DNA of 64,000 nt from Sepioteuthis lessoniana (lineage: Eukaryota > Mollusca > Cephalopoda > Myopsida > Loliginidae). Below are positions 63,461 to 64,000 of the stretch, one piece after another (position 1 is the first letter of the stretch; every line of letters starts with the position of its first letter). The stretch lies in contig OY757939.1 in NCBI GenBank assembly GCA_963585895.1, positions 35,630,938 to 35,694,937 on the forward strand, read 5' to 3'. Under the pieces are notes generated by a model that was given only the letters and a program-made list of their open reading frames with translations, was not told the origin of the DNA and ran no database searches. Made by a program: the position numbers and the translations under genes.

Positions 63461-64000
63461 GGTCACAGAGAGACATCGTTGGAGTAGGAGTTAAGCAACC
63501 ATGAATGGAATTAATTACTGAAATCTAATTAAGAAAACCGTTGATGAGATATGCCCACTTGGAAATAAGAAAAATAATTATATAAACTGGGATTTTTGCC
63601 GTAGCCAAGCAGACCGGAGACAGAAGCCGGAGGAATAGGAGTCGGCAGAGTAAACCCTATCCTTCTGCATTTGAAACCTTGAGCCAGACCTTCTGAGTCA
63701 GAGAAACGAGAATCACGAATTAGTTACGGAAGACTGCCGTGAGAGAATTGATAGCCGCATTGTGAACTGCAAAGCGACTTAGCTTAGTGAAACCCCGTGC
63801 CTCCAACTACTAGACTGACAGCTGAGATAAAAAGGGCGAGTCACCGAATCTCATTATTTCACTCTATAGAGAAAGAACTTGCGTGATCAGACACATTAAG
63901 AAAAAAAATTGACTAAATTACTTTTTTTTAAACGGACTTCGTTATTTTTTGTTAATTAAATTATTTAACACCGTATTTGTTTTGTCTTTGGCCTTCGACG
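63461..64000. other. GC-richer end region, unclassified
   Basis: 63,590-63,890 is less AT-rich, with TATA-like GATAAAAAGGGCGAGTC at about 63,825 and no open frame. It could be an LTR, promoter or non-coding exon. It runs to the window end. Confidence 0.3.

Overview
The window is animal nuclear DNA, AT-rich and almost entirely made of transposable-element debris and microsatellites. I recognise no host protein-coding exon and no functional RNA gene. The element set is metazoan: tRNA-derived SINEs, 5'-truncated RTE-like LINE tails, two Penelope-like element (PLE) remnants with GIY-YIG domains, a Ty3/gypsy element, Tc1/mariner relatives and long (TA)n/(TG)n runs. This mix resembles lophotrochozoan genomes, possibly molluscan or cephalopod. 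That assignment is inference only, and the commonest octopus SINE head I know is not visible here.

For clarity I name the repeat families locally. SINE-A is tRNA-headed, about 235 bp, and bounded by 11-12 bp target-site duplications. SINE-C is tRNA-headed, about 290 bp, and shares its central block with SINE-A. SINE-D has a tRNA-like A and B box and is about 230-270 bp. REP-B is about 520-570 bp and is the dominant repeat: it has no obvious tRNA head but shares its last ~45 bp with SINE-A, and is bounded by 12-14 bp duplications. REP-H is a GC-rich ~264 bp retroposon. REP-I is a ~170-180 bp repeat with an internal A-run. MITE-E is a mariner deletion derivative. DNA-F is an IS630/Tc1-like transposon with CAGGGTGTCTCA ends.

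Layout. 0-13.5 kb: mixed SINE-A/C/D, REP-B, MITE-E, and DNA-F with a LINE tail inside it. 13.5-16.8 kb: a cluster of REP-B copies. 16.8-21.4 kb: a GC-richer block holding a minus-strand Ty3/gypsy element (about 17,353-21,377) with short LTRs, PBS, PPT, gag, protease, RNase H and integrase, but no reverse-transcriptase core. 21.9-38 kb: scattered SINEs, LINE tails, MITE-E, minisatellites and a tandem tRNA-like trimer at 35.9-36.2 kb. 38.1-39.2 kb: a mariner inserted inside a SINE-A. 40.4-48.4 kb: microsatellite-rich DNA with PLE fragments. 49-55 kb: SINEs, the longest LINE remnant (with a mutated RT motif) and a DNA-transposon transposase remnant. 55.7-57 kb: an element with ~345 bp inverted arms. 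57-59 kb: a second mariner copy and a second PLE. 59-64 kb: SINE and REP-B copies, including a clean SINE-A with perfect target-site duplications.

Nothing here works as a pathway. What the window preserves is a nested record of insertions. The most informative parts are the modular sharing of the SINE-A/C central block and the SINE-A/REP-B tail, the two mariner copies with the same out-of-frame internal deletion, and several filled-site/duplication pairs that fix element boundaries and relative ages.
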